Source: Diadema setosum
Taxonomy: Eukaryota > Echinodermata > Echinoidea > Diadematoida > Diadematidae
Reading direction: 5' to 3'
NCBI RefSeq assembly: GCF_964275005.1
Contig: NC_092695.1
Location: forward strand, 9,258,197 to 9,322,196
DNA length: 64,000 nt
In this document: one piece after another, positions 27,901-35,010 of the stretch
Position numbering within the stretch: the first letter of the stretch is position 1
How the letters are laid out: each line of letters begins with the position of its first letter
Notes under the pieces: model-generated
The model's input: the letters and a program-made list of their open reading frames with translations, nothing else
Databases searched by the model: none
Told to the model about the DNA's origin: nothing
Program-made: the position numbers and the translations under genes

Positions 27901-28545
27901 CCGATGTGTTCTACTAATATTACTGCATTCACTCAATCCACATTTATATTCAGGTTTCATCCCCCTTCATTACTTCCATTAATGACAGTGTTTAGTTGTG
28001 AAATAGGAAATCACTTTCCATGGAGTCCTTATACAAATGCCATCACTGCTTTAAGTGAGGGCATCCCCAGGGGGATATTGGTACTTACTTGAAGTCAAGA
28101 GACGAGAGAGGAAGGTGAAACCCACTGCATCAAAGATCTTTTTTCTCACGGCAGCATCAGACTCTTCCGCCTTCACAATTTTCGTCACCTGGACCAGAAA
28201 ATGGGGGATGCTTTTAGTGGGGCGATTCTTCTGGTAAGGCTATGATGAATACTATCAACAATAAGAATGACCATTTATGAACAATTTTCTTAACCTTGTT
28301 CAGGACCCAGCCTCCACTAATGCAAAAAAACAAAAAAAAAAACAAAAAAAAAAAAAACCACCCTCAAGATTCACCTATTTGATGAACAATATTGATGACT
28401 ATGCAATTCATAGATTTGACTTATTCTAATTTCATTTGTCAATTGTTAATGTTCATTCTGTGTTATTATCTTGAAATATAAAGCATTCAGAAACATTTTG
28501 TGACAGGCCCTAGAAATGTTTTTCATATTATTATTATTATTACTA

Positions 28546-28610
<65 letters not shown>

Positions 28611-28627
28611 TATTATTATTATTATTA

Positions 28628-28674
<47 letters not shown>

Positions 28675-29041
28675 TTATTATTATTAATATTATTAATATT
28701 ATTATTATTATTATTATTATTATCATTATTATCATTATGTCATAATGATAACAATAATGCTATTAATTGCAAAAAGAATACAGCAATAGCTGTACTTATA
28801 CCACTTCAACTACTTCTGCTTCTTCTAATATTAATGATGATGCTGATGATGCATGTGCCAATGGTGATTAAAAACATTTCCACACATGGCACTTGCTTTA
28901 GCATATCACAACTACTACTGCTTCTACAATTCCTAATGGTCGGTTCAATAATCATTACTCACTAGCTCCTTTCTACCAGATCATGGTACTTACAATGCAT
29001 TAGACAGTGTCGTATCCGGGTAATTACCCCCAGAGGGCAAT

Positions 29042-29072
<31 letters not shown>

Positions 29073-29611
29073 CTAAATACTGGTTAGTGGTAAGGTTAGA
29101 GTAAAGATTAGGGTTAGGTTTAGGGTTAGGAGTTTCGGTTAGGGTTAAGATTAGGTTCAGGATTAGGATTAGGATCAGGGCCAGGGGAAGGGTCCAGGGT
29201 AATTGCTCAGGGGGTAATTGCCCCAGACCCGACAGTGTAAATCACTATCCAGCCTACAATCAAACGCCCACCTGCAATAGGCACACTTTTAGCACCTTAA
29301 AGTTTCTTAAAGTGTATCCTATTAACTGATTAAGAAAATCATACTTATCTAGCAACTCGCTATGTGTAACTAGACCAAACAGATGAAGAGATGAAAAATT
29401 TGAAGCAATCTTCTCATGTGAACCTCATGTCAGTCTACTTTGTCTAATGGAGAGCTAATTTGTAGCAAAGAAGCACTCAGGAAAACGTAGACCTCCATCC
29501 AACTATGCACTGGGCCGTTAATTGAGCCCGCAATGCACTGCCTAATTCTCGATCCTGCAGAGCACCGGCCATTATCTGCCAGTGAAGTGCAGTATTCTAA
29601 GGTATCGTCTA

Positions 29612-29647
<36 letters not shown>

Positions 29648-31098
29648 GTGTGTATCATGTGTCATGTCAAACAGGCTGCATCGTGTGATGTATCATAATA
29701 AACCATGTCATTAAAACACTGCTCACATTTACTACACTTTCCTCAATGTTACGCACAACATTCATGCACTGGTTGTACACCACTCTACCAGGTACTGTAT
29801 CAAATAAGTAAACATTTTTGTGCATTTCATGTGACATGAACTAGCATGAAAATACAAGCATGTGTCTGAATTTTTTGCCTCTCATTATATGTTAATATTA
29901 CTCTTTTAAATTTTGACCCTGTGGAATTAGAAATGCACTATTCATCTTACCTGGCCAAACACAAAAAAATAACTTTTGCAAATATTTTCACTTTTAAAAG
30001 TACATTTTGATTTAGGACAGTTATGCACTGCTATTGGTCACCTTTTCAGAATCTAACTTCACCTCTGACCTCTAACCTCTGACCTCAAATAGGAATATCC
30101 CAAGACTATGCCAAGCAAGCTTTCCAGAGAAAGGCCAACTCTAAAATTGTAAAACTGTTACTATTGCTCTAACCTATAACATACAATGATGGGGGGGGGG
30201 GGGGGGGGAACGGGGAAAGTGTCGTTCTAATTGTCATTCTGGGTCATGAAGTATAACAGTTGTCACATATTACAATTTACAGCATGTACACCCTTTTATC
30301 TTTTGAGGTGTGTCCTGCATAATCAACATGTACCAGTTAATATCACCATCTCGTAACAGGATACCACACATGCATGCACTGCTGCACATGGCTGAGCTAC
30401 AGACTTACAGAACACCTGCACTGTATATGAAGGTTACTCTGCCGTTACAGATATGTTTATGTTCAAGTCTATGATAATTCCATGTCAAACCGGTATCCTA
30501 CACAACTGCTTAGAGTTTCACAATATCAAGGAAAACACTTAACAAAATGTGGTGGCAGCAATGTATACCAAACCTCATATCATATAAGGATAAATCTATT
30601 GTCTATAAGGTGAGATATCAGACTTAACTTTGCTTCCTAAAAGGATCAGCATAAAATTTGTCGATCCAGTGTTGTGGTTCTCCATTACAAATCAAACCTT
30701 TCCAAATATTGTCTATTATTATTTATAAACAAATGCATTATAAAACAAAATAGGACCGCAAGATATGTGTAATTTTGATACGATTAATATCAACTTCTCA
30801 CAAGTTCATCAGCATTTTTTTAAAATAAAGGATTGATGTGTGTTAGTGCCGAGTGGCAAAGAAAATCCCATAGCATTGTACATACTGTCCGAGGTCCATG
30901 GTATGAAAAGGGTTAAAACCGTGACGGGACAGTTCTAATGAGGCATTTATATGCTCTTACCAGCATCAGGGCAGCAAACTTCTCAGCGTCCGTCTTGGCT
31001 GCCTTGAGCACGTCCAAACATCTGTCCAACTGGGCAGAAACGCCGGACGTCTCCGCCGCCGGACCGGAGCCAGGCGCAGCTGGTACAGGCTGATCCAT
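9517..31098 (-). CDS. NCDN: Neurochondrin (norbin) homologue, 17 coding exons, 788 aa
   Basis: Neurochondrin is a cytosolic helical-repeat protein; in vertebrates it binds group I metabotropic glutamate receptors and CaMKII and promotes neurite outgrowth. Coding exons on the minus strand, high to low: 30961-31098, 28089-28188, 27367-27517, 26435-26577, 25535-25662, 24736-24795, 23353-23425, 21608-21777, 18452-18637, 16260-16375, 15314-15782, 14771-14894, 14005-14088, 13347-13502, 11754-11852, 10829-10946, 9517-9568. They sum to 2367 nt, keep frame at every junction, and all have GT donors and AG acceptors. Family landmarks in order: [14 protein letters not shown] (residues 31-44), [95 protein letters not shown] and the C-terminal DELEAAL. 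Vertebrate proteins are about 729 aa; most of the excess is a Ser/Pro tract at about 437-525. The start ATG lies 13 nt after a possible acceptor, so a non-coding first exon upstream is likely. Confidence 0.93.
9938..10252. mobile_element. Long-palindrome MITE
   Basis: The two ends are inverted copies: GGGCCTGAATTCACGAAGAT on the left matches ATCTTCATGAATTCGGGCC-type sequence on the right with few mismatches, and homology continues through CCATGG, the GACACCAAGTGTCGC block and CGAAATGA blocks to the centre near 10095. The flanks show TA on each side, consistent with a TA target. Both arms together would fold into a hairpin of about 150 bp. No open frame. Confidence 0.75.
10829..10946 (-). CDS. 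NCDN: NCDN coding exon 16
   Basis: Residues 733-771, from [16 protein letters not shown] to GGETLA. Acceptor gattag, donor gtgaga. It aligns with the penultimate conserved block of neurochondrin. Confidence 0.88.
11063..11262. mobile_element. hAT-like MITE with TTAGGG-like core, copy 1
   Basis: The core (11100-11220) is a run of degenerate TTAGGG/TTAGGTT units. It is flanked by inverted GGGCAATTGCC and GGGCAATTACC motifs. The immediate flanks are the perfect 8-bp direct repeat ATAAGGAG (11055-11062 and 11263-11270), a typical hAT target duplication. Two relatives lie at 15069-15235 and 29012-29231. It sits in a neurochondrin intron. Confidence 0.75.
11754..11852 (-). CDS. NCDN: NCDN coding exon 15
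   Basis: Residues 700-732, with [11 protein letters not shown] followed by [12 protein letters not shown]. Acceptor gctaacag, donor gtatgt. It matches the VPLLPWL block of vertebrate neurochondrin. Confidence 0.9.
12116..12450. mobile_element. TTAA-flanked MITE, family B copy 1
   Basis: Bounded by TTAA at 12116-12119 and 12447-12450, with inverted termini AGGGATG...TAGTTTTGGTTGAGATGGG. The whole element is close to an inverted repeat: 'gaaaccact', 'aagagatat' and 'cctaat' pair with the other arm. Related copies lie at 42538-42935 and 59934-60322. No coding capacity. Confidence 0.78.
13347..13502 (-). CDS. NCDN: NCDN coding exon 14
   Basis: Residues 648-699, including [19 protein letters not shown] and [10 protein letters not shown]. 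Acceptor ttcttacag, donor gtaagt. The ELWFL.MQ motif is highly characteristic of neurochondrin. Confidence 0.93.
13587..13771. mobile_element. TA-flanked palindromic MITE (TGTAAAACCAGAAA ends)
   Basis: Left TATTGTAAAACCAGAAA and right TTTCTGGTTTTACAGTA are inverted copies, and inner blocks (CATGAAACTTT / AAAGTTTCATG) also pair. It belongs with the copies at 24307-24518, 25783-25991 and 31182-32402 by its TACTGTAAAA-type ends. Confidence 0.7.
14005..14088 (-). CDS. NCDN: NCDN coding exon 13
   Basis: Residues 620-647, [20 protein letters not shown] then RILADCQ: an amphipathic helical segment. Acceptor tttttcag, donor gtttgt. Similarity to vertebrate sequence is weaker here; the exon is supported mainly by splice sites and by phase matching exons 12 and 14. 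Confidence 0.82.
14771..14894 (-). CDS. NCDN: NCDN coding exon 12
   Basis: Residues 579-619, [20 protein letters not shown] onward to ISNVQPQA. Acceptor ctttccag, donor gtaatt. It corresponds to the CCHIFLNLVV block of vertebrate neurochondrin. Confidence 0.88.
15069..15235. mobile_element. hAT-like MITE with TTAGGG-like core, copy 2
   Basis: Opposite orientation to copy 1: the core reads CCCTAA-type units at 15120-15200. Ends are GTGTCGGGTCTAGGGCAAT and GGCAATTGCCCTGATAC. Flanking 8-mers AAATATTA and AAATGTTA match at 7 of 8 positions. Confidence 0.72.
15314..15782 (-). CDS. NCDN: NCDN coding exon 11 with Ser/Pro-rich insertion
   Basis: Residues 422-578. The exon opens with [14 protein letters not shown], runs through about 89 residues made almost only of Ser, Ala and Pro, and closes with [20 protein letters not shown] followed by helices. 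The flanking parts match vertebrate neurochondrin on either side of its much shorter linker. The tract is encoded by GAG/GAT-rich DNA on the plus strand. Acceptor ttctatag, donor gtgaga. At 469 nt it is by far the longest exon of the gene. Confidence 0.93.
15538..15735. repeat. GA-rich trinucleotide tract inside NCDN exon 11
   Basis: A purine-rich GAG/GAT/GCA triplet tract on the plus strand that encodes the serine-rich linker on the minus strand. Its triplet nature keeps the frame when copy number changes. Confidence 0.9.
16260..16375 (-). CDS. NCDN: NCDN coding exon 10
   Basis: Residues 384-421. [20 protein letters not shown] matches the vertebrate [20 protein letters not shown] block closely. 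Acceptor ttaatctag after a pyrimidine tract, donor gtaagt. Confidence 0.94.
17094..18273. mobile_element. pogo/Tigger-like non-autonomous element, copy A
   Basis: Inverted termini CAGTAAACCTCGGATAAGTC (left) and the complement of GCGAGGTTTACTG (right), flanked by TA on each side. Inside each end are AGTCGA-rich repeats and the motif AGTCCCGA. CAGT... termini with TA duplications are typical of pogo/Tigger elements. No transposase frame is visible, so it is non-autonomous. It is a relative of the element at 31199-32205. Confidence 0.75.
18452..18637 (-). CDS. NCDN: NCDN coding exon 9
   Basis: Residues 322-383. [19 protein letters not shown] corresponds to the VVTACYALMELG block; ends KDQEQQ. 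Acceptor gtgtag, donor gtcagt. Phase 0 at both ends. Confidence 0.9.
18719..21038. mobile_element. Helentron/Helitron-like non-autonomous element with tandem core
   Basis: The left end starts AGGTGATCCGATC. The right end is a perfect hairpin, GGTGATCCGAG (21010-21020) and CTCGGATCACC (21027-21037), so the left end is an inverted match to the right terminus. The interior holds two diverged tandem copies of a unit of about 565 bp (starting near 18905 and 19470), each with ATGACCTTTGACC and CAAAATATGGGA. A 3' hairpin, short asymmetric inverted ends and tandem interior recall Helentron-type elements, but a clean target-site duplication is not visible, so the class is inferred. Confidence 0.55.
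21056..21305 (+). mobile_element. tRNA-derived SINE
   Basis: The head contains an RNA polymerase III A-box-like TGGCATAGTGG (21069-21079) and a B-box-like GAGTTCAATTCC (21111-21122), spaced as in a tRNA. A non-tRNA body follows and ends in an ATT-rich tail. The head does not fold as a functional tRNA, so this is a SINE and not a tRNA gene. It lies in a neurochondrin intron. Confidence 0.75.
21608..21777 (-). CDS. NCDN: NCDN coding exon 8
   Basis: Residues 265-321: [20 protein letters not shown] then [19 protein letters not shown]. This is among the best-conserved blocks of the family. Acceptor ccacccag, donor gtgagt. Confidence 0.95.
22089..22172. repeat. (ATT)n/(ATC)n microsatellite
   Basis: A triplet run that changes from ATT to ATC units, in a neurochondrin intron. 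Confidence 0.9.
22525..23321. mobile_element. piggyBac-like MITE, copy 2
   Basis: TTAA target sites at 22525-22528 and 23318-23321. The inverted termini are perfect over TTAACCCTATTCTAACTGGG. Each end carries a G-run, TCAAATTGA, C-run palindrome (about 22541-22583 and 23250-23279). The interior matches the copy at 3253-4014 (TTTCGCG, CGGCCGAGATCTG). No transposase. Confidence 0.85.
23353..23425 (-). CDS. NCDN: NCDN coding exon 7
   Basis: Residues 241-264: [20 protein letters not shown] then RSKL. Matches the LQAGLARILGSKL block. Acceptor cctag, donor gtaagc. The adjacent MITE ends only 31 bp past the donor. Confidence 0.85.
24307..24518. mobile_element. TA-flanked palindromic MITE (TACTGTAAAAGTGG ends)
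   Basis: Left TACTGTAAAAGTGGATATTT and right AAATTTCCACTTTTACAGTA are inverted copies; inner TTTCGCGCG / CGCGAAA blocks also pair. CpG-rich relative to its surroundings. Confidence 0.8.
24736..24795 (-). CDS. NCDN: NCDN coding exon 6
   Basis: Residues 221-240: [20 protein letters not shown], matching the SKFELCQLLPLFL block. Acceptor tctcag, donor gtaagt. A 60-nt exon with phase 0 at both ends. Confidence 0.87.
24905..24948. repeat. (TA)n(CA)n(TA)n microsatellite
   Basis: A compound TA/CA dinucleotide tract in an intron. Confidence 0.9.
25535..25662 (-). CDS. NCDN: NCDN coding exon 5
   Basis: Residues 178-220, [20 protein letters not shown] through [10 protein letters not shown]: helical repeat. 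Acceptor gttgtag, donor gtagtc. Confidence 0.9.
25783..25991. mobile_element. TA-flanked MITE (TACTGCAAAACGAGG ends)
   Basis: Left TACTGCAAAACGAGG and right AATATTGTGTTTTGCAGTA. The interior has CACGAATTTCACGAGAGCC and GGCCGTCGGCTCC. It is a close uninterrupted relative of the MITE at 31182-32402. Confidence 0.8.
26435..26577 (-). CDS. NCDN: NCDN coding exon 4
   Basis: Residues 130-177: [20 protein letters not shown] then [13 protein letters not shown]. Matches the [22 protein letters not shown] region. Acceptor tttgcag, donor gtgtga. Confidence 0.93.
27367..27517 (-). CDS. NCDN: NCDN coding exon 3
   Basis: Residues 80-129: [20 protein letters not shown] then [18 protein letters not shown]. 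Very close to the vertebrate APDGCPDHVLR...LLACFCSDPELA block. Acceptor cccaag, donor gtaagt. Confidence 0.95.
27700..27960. repeat. Dispersed repeat family C, copy 1
   Basis: Shares diverged segments with 32430-32800 and 56000-56330: 'gtgctctttcattatgctagaaaa', 'tagtagtcttctcatccagt', 'gttctactaatattactgc' and 'cactcaatccaca' (short pieces, some inverted). No coding capacity; exact ends not determined. Confidence 0.6.
28089..28188 (-). CDS. NCDN: NCDN coding exon 2
   Basis: Residues 47-79: [20 protein letters not shown] then [21 protein letters not shown] is identical to the vertebrate motif. Acceptor tggtccag, donor gtaagt. Confidence 0.95.
28527..28737. repeat. (ATT)n microsatellite, about 210 bp
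   Basis: A near-uninterrupted ATT/ATC triplet tract. The long Ile/Tyr/Leu/Asn-only reading frames through it are artefacts of the repeat. Confidence 0.95.
29012..29231. mobile_element. hAT-like MITE with TTAGGG-like core, copy 3
   Basis: Same layout and orientation as copy 1, starting GTATCCGGGTAATTACCCCC and ending GGGGTAATTGCCCCAGACCCG. A C-run of about 30 interrupts it at 29041-29070. Flanking 8-mers ACAGTGTC and ACAGTGTA match at 7 of 8. Confidence 0.75.
29614..29651. repeat. (GT)n microsatellite
   Basis: GT dinucleotide run in the first coding intron of neurochondrin. Confidence 0.92.
30961..31098 (-). CDS. NCDN: NCDN coding exon 1 (start codon)
   Basis: Residues 1-46, starting [12 protein letters not shown] and ending [11 protein letters not shown]. 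The second half matches the conserved LREAKNDSEQFAALLLV helix of neurochondrin. Donor gtaaga. Upstream, 'tctgggtag' just before CAGCCAGCCAGTC-ATG could be an acceptor, so the 5' UTR may be split. Confidence 0.92.
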
Positions 31099-31181
31099 GA
31101 CTGGCTGGCTGCTACCCAGAGCACCAGGGAGAGAATATCACGCAATCTTGGGGGTAGAGAACAATGGTTGAGTGTTACATG

Positions 31182-32402
31182 TACTGTAAAACGAGGTACA
31201 GTTAAACTCGCCTAAGTCGACGTCGCATATGTCGAATAATCGCGTAAGTCGATGATTTTAAAAAGTCCCGATTTTTCCCAATTGACTTACGTGTATTAAT
31301 TCACTCACAAGTCGAATTTTGTAAGTCGAATACTCGCCTAAGTCGATGAAATTCCAAGAACACTTTCACGGAAAAACCATTGAATTCACTGTGCCTAAGT
31401 CGAATAAGATTTTATCGTGTAATAAATCACTGTCATTTATTATTCATTATTTATTACTCATTATTATTTTGTTTGTCAGATGAGTTTGAGGTGACAAAAA
31501 AAAAGATCTAAAGTATCAAAATTCAAAGCGATCACACCGCATGCGATCGTTGAACTCTCTTCGTGTTTGGAGGTCCGCTGGTACAGCCCTGTCAGCTGTC
31601 GCGCTTCGTACGTATGTACAGCGACTGGGCTGTGTATTGCTCCACTCGCAGTAAGGCGTTCGTACAGTACACATGCGTTCATTTACATGTACAGTATAGT
31701 ATTGAGCTTTGCAGTGTAGCTTGGCATTTGCAGCGCTGTGCAGTGGAGTGGTATGGATGAAGCTGCTGAGTTTTCAAAGCGGAAAGTAGGGGGAAAGTTA
31801 CGGGCACGGGTAAAACAGAATTGCACCTCTACACGCATTTCAAGCCACGGTATGGTAAACTGGAATCAATCACTGCTCAAATGTCGTTCATATTCACTTC
31901 CCAAAGGTTTAACAAGGGTGTAAAGTAATCGGACCTGTGCCAATACTAATGCACTGTCCATACAAAGTTAGCCGGGGCCCTGCCGGGCGACCCGTGCTGC
32001 GGCACACCGCTCCAGCTCTCGGCTTCTGAGTAGACAACATACATGTACATCATACATATGTACGTGTGGTGTAACTGTAAGCAGGGAGGTGAGACACCTC
32101 CCTGCTGTAAGTCGATTTTTTTTCGACTTACGCACAAGTCGAAAATCGCCTAAGTCGATGTGTTTTGCTCAGTCCCGAGAAGATCGACTTATGCGAGTTT
32201 AACTGTATCTTCGTGTGCATCTTAATTTCATGAATTTCGTGAGAGCCGAGTTTTGCAAAATTAAAATGCACGCTAAAGATCTTGTCTGCACTATATGCAT
32301 TGAATGTTAGAGGCAACTCACCAAAAATTTCATGCTGCGAATAAGGCCATCGGCTCCCATTCGCGAAAATGTCATGCCGCGAAAATATTGTGTTTTACAG
32401 TA
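31182..32402. mobile_element. MITE (TACTGTAAAACGAGG ends) split by a pogo-like insertion
   Basis: Outer ends TACTGTAAAACGAGG (31182-31196) and AATATTGTGTTTTACAGTA (32384-32402) belong to the family of the 25783-25991 copy. The body is interrupted after 15 bases by the element at 31199-32205; removing that and one TA gives a continuous match to the intact copy. Confidence 0.82.
31199..32205. mobile_element. pogo/Tigger-like non-autonomous element, copy B (nested)
   Basis: Termini CAGTTAAACTCGCCTAAGTC and the complement of GCGAGTTTAACTG, flanked by TA at 31197-31198 and 32206-32207. Subterminal AAGTCGA repeats and AGTCCCGA motifs are as in copy A (17094-18273). No transposase frame. Confidence 0.8.
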
Positions 32403-32429
32403 TTAAGTTTTGTACCATTATATGTTGTA

Positions 32430-32800
32430 TTAAAGGGAAGGCAAACCCAAAGCACAATGTGGATTGAGTGAAAGCAGCAACATTAGTAGAACATATCAGT
32501 GAAAGTTTGAAGAAAATCGGACAATCGATGCAAAAGTTATGAATATTAAAAGTTTTGGTGTTGGAACCGCTGGATGAGGAGACTACTAGAGGTTATGACG
32601 TATGAGTGGACAACAATATAAAGAAAATATAAAGCAAATTCAACAAAAATTTATTTTTCATGAAAATGACAAATTTCATCAACTTGATACTGACATATGT
32701 TAAGGGTAGCAATTATTCCCCCCTCCCCCTTTCTGAAGGCGGTTAGTCAGGTGCTCTTTCATAATGCTAGAAAAGTGAATTTTTGTTGAATTTCCTCATG
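32430..32800. repeat. Dispersed repeat family C, copy 2
   Basis: Begins TTAAAGGGAAGGCAAACCCA (TTAA at 32430-32433) and shares blocks with 27700-27960 and 56000-56330, including CACTCAATCC (inverted) and GCTCTTTCATAATGCTAG. Probably another TTAA-type MITE; the right boundary is not determined. Confidence 0.6.
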
Positions 32801-34075
32801 AATATAGCAAAACATGATTGCATTGAAAATCATGGTGCAACATGCCTGCAAAATGTGTTTATGGATATGCATTATACAATCAGCTGTATAACAACACAAT
32901 GAGGCATGTACAGATGTAACTTGCAGGTGCAGAAATTAAATGATAATGTAAAATTCCATATTTTGCTGTTCTGTATTTGCCTATAACAGTCTTAGCTTAC
33001 AGCTTCTTGCAAGCCACAACTCACAATGCCAGTGTACATCCACTTCCATGTGGAGCTACATTAATAATGCCTCTACGATCTACGTGTACTGTCTATCTTT
33101 TTTGCATGGCTGCCAACCGCTGCTGATGAAACATACATTTAATGCTCAGTAAAATCATATTTAAAGGCAAAAATAATACCTCAATAGAAATGGGAGAACT
33201 GCAAAATATTTTCAGGAAAAAAGGTCAAATTTCACAAAAAAAAAAAACATTCATTTCCTTCTCAAACCCCCCCCCCAAAAATCAACATATTTTCTCATGT
33301 CTGACAAAGAAAAATAATCTAGATACCATATGTTTTATACTAGCCAGCAGATCTGACATTGATGGTAATTCATAACAATCAAAATATACATTGTACATGG
33401 TCCACATGACCTTTACACACTCCTTCATTCATTACAGAGCATTAGCAGAGCAAAAGATTGCACAAACGTTGTCCTATTGTGCAGTCGGCAGAAATTTTTT
33501 TAGAGGTAAAAGGTTGGGGAAAAAAATGCATAGTGTATCTGTCATATTGCAAAGCCAAAGTTCTTACCCTTTCATCAACGATTTAACCCGTTGAGGACCT
33601 GCTGATTTTGCCACAACATGCATTTCCCATAATACATTTGCCGGAGTGTACACGTTGTACTTGGACCAACCGAGATGTAACTTATAGTTGCAAGAACGTG
33701 CTAATGTTGTCATACAAGTGTGGAATGAATGAACAATATTTTACCCCAAGGCTGGACAGCAGAAGTCAAGACATACGTGTATCAAATCAACATTGCAGCT
33801 CATTGTTGAAGAAAAGACATGTAGTCCATGGTCCTGTTTTATGAAGAGTTATAATATAGTTGATTTCTATCATAAGTCTATGGTAGTCTGTGTGTTGAAG
33901 GAAATTTACAGTCGATTATATCTTTTAATAAAACAGGGCATACATTTAAACCTATGGATGCAAAATACAGTGCTATTTAACAAAGCATTTTACAAAACTC
34001 TTGATGTGGACAAAATTAGTTGAATACAAATGAATTGCAGTTCACCTTTCAGATAAGGTTTCTGACTCCAACAAA

Positions 34076-34653
34076 GGCCCCGTTTACAGTGCGGGGCTGG
34101 GCCGCGGCTCGGCTACGGCCGAGCCCGCCTTCATTTCAGTGTAAACGCGCAAAAGGCCAAATGCGGGGCCAAAATTGGCAGCGCATTTGGCCACGCTCTG
34201 GAGGTGGTCTCGGTTGCGACCGAGCCCGGCCTTTTCTCAGTGTAAACGCAAACTGGGCCAAATGTGCGGCCAATTTTAGTCTGGTTTCCAGACCCTCTGC
34301 CCGTACTATTTTGCTATTCAGGATATTAACCCCCTCAACGTCAAAAACTAGTATAGTTTTATGTGGTTTTGTCCTGCAAATGATTTTTCCTTCGGCAAAG
34401 GCCTTTGCCCGAACGGCGACTTTGTCGCCACGGAATCCAGTTGGCAAAGGGTCTGAAAACCAGACTATACCAAATTGCGTTTGTTTACAAGCAGAGCGCC
34501 ACTATAACAAAATATTAAAAGGTTTGAATTAAAAGCGCGGCCGAGCCTGGCAGTGTAAACAGACAAAATTGCGGGGCTCGGCCCCGCAATTGAAGCTGGG
34601 CTCGGCCACGGCTCGGCCGCAGCTCGGACCAGCCCCGCACTGTAAACGGGGTC
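34076..34653. mobile_element. DNA-transposon-like MITE with GRCCCCGTTTACAG ends
   Basis: The left end CCCCGTTTACAGTGCGGGGC is exactly inverted at the right end (34636-34652). GC-rich subterminal blocks (CGGCTCGGCC, CAGTGTAAAC) recur several times. It is interrupted by the smaller element at 34277-34467. No clear target duplication seen, so the superfamily is not assigned. Confidence 0.75.
34277..34467. mobile_element. Small MITE nested in the 34076-34653 element
   Basis: Inverted ends TAGTCTGGTTTCCAGACCCT and AGGGTCTGAAAACCAGACTA, with inner GCCTTTGCC / GGCAAAGG pairing. It lies in the middle of the larger GC-rich element. Confidence 0.72.
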
Positions 34654-34732
34654 ATAGTTCTGGATATTTGGATGGGCTATGTTGCAAGCGCAGTAGTGAC
34701 AAAGCAAAGGAGAATGAGATATTAAAGCCACT

Positions 34733-35010
34733 TTTAACATTGGGAGTAGTGATTTAAAAAAAAAAAAAATCTTCCACTCAGCACATTTTAATACTGTACA
34801 AAAAAATTGCAATAAAGCCATAAATATATGGAGATATGTTTGATTTTCTCAATAAACCATCACGGTGGTGGTTTCTTTTAGAAGTGGTTTTCAATAAAAC
34901 TATTGTTCATATTTTGTATATCATCTAACAATACTGAATACTCATGATACAGATTATAATTTTCATGTTGGATATTCATCCCTAACTCACAGTTTATAAC
35001 TATTTTGAAG
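34733..35010. repeat. Dispersed repeat family D, copy 1
   Basis: Shares, in the same order, ATTGGGAGTAGTGATTTAAA, TTGCAATAAAGCC, GGAGATAT, TCTCAAT, ACTATTGTTCA, ATTTTGTATAT and CAACAATACT-like blocks with 38365-38655. Non-coding. Confidence 0.68.

Noticed and set aside
28500..28965. Long ORFs of Ile/Tyr/Leu or Asn only
   Set aside because: Artefacts of the (ATT)n microsatellite.
34020..34532. 170-codon ORF, one of the longest in the window
   Set aside because: It lies wholly in two nested GC-rich MITEs, has no recognisable domain, and its frame crosses the inverted repeats.
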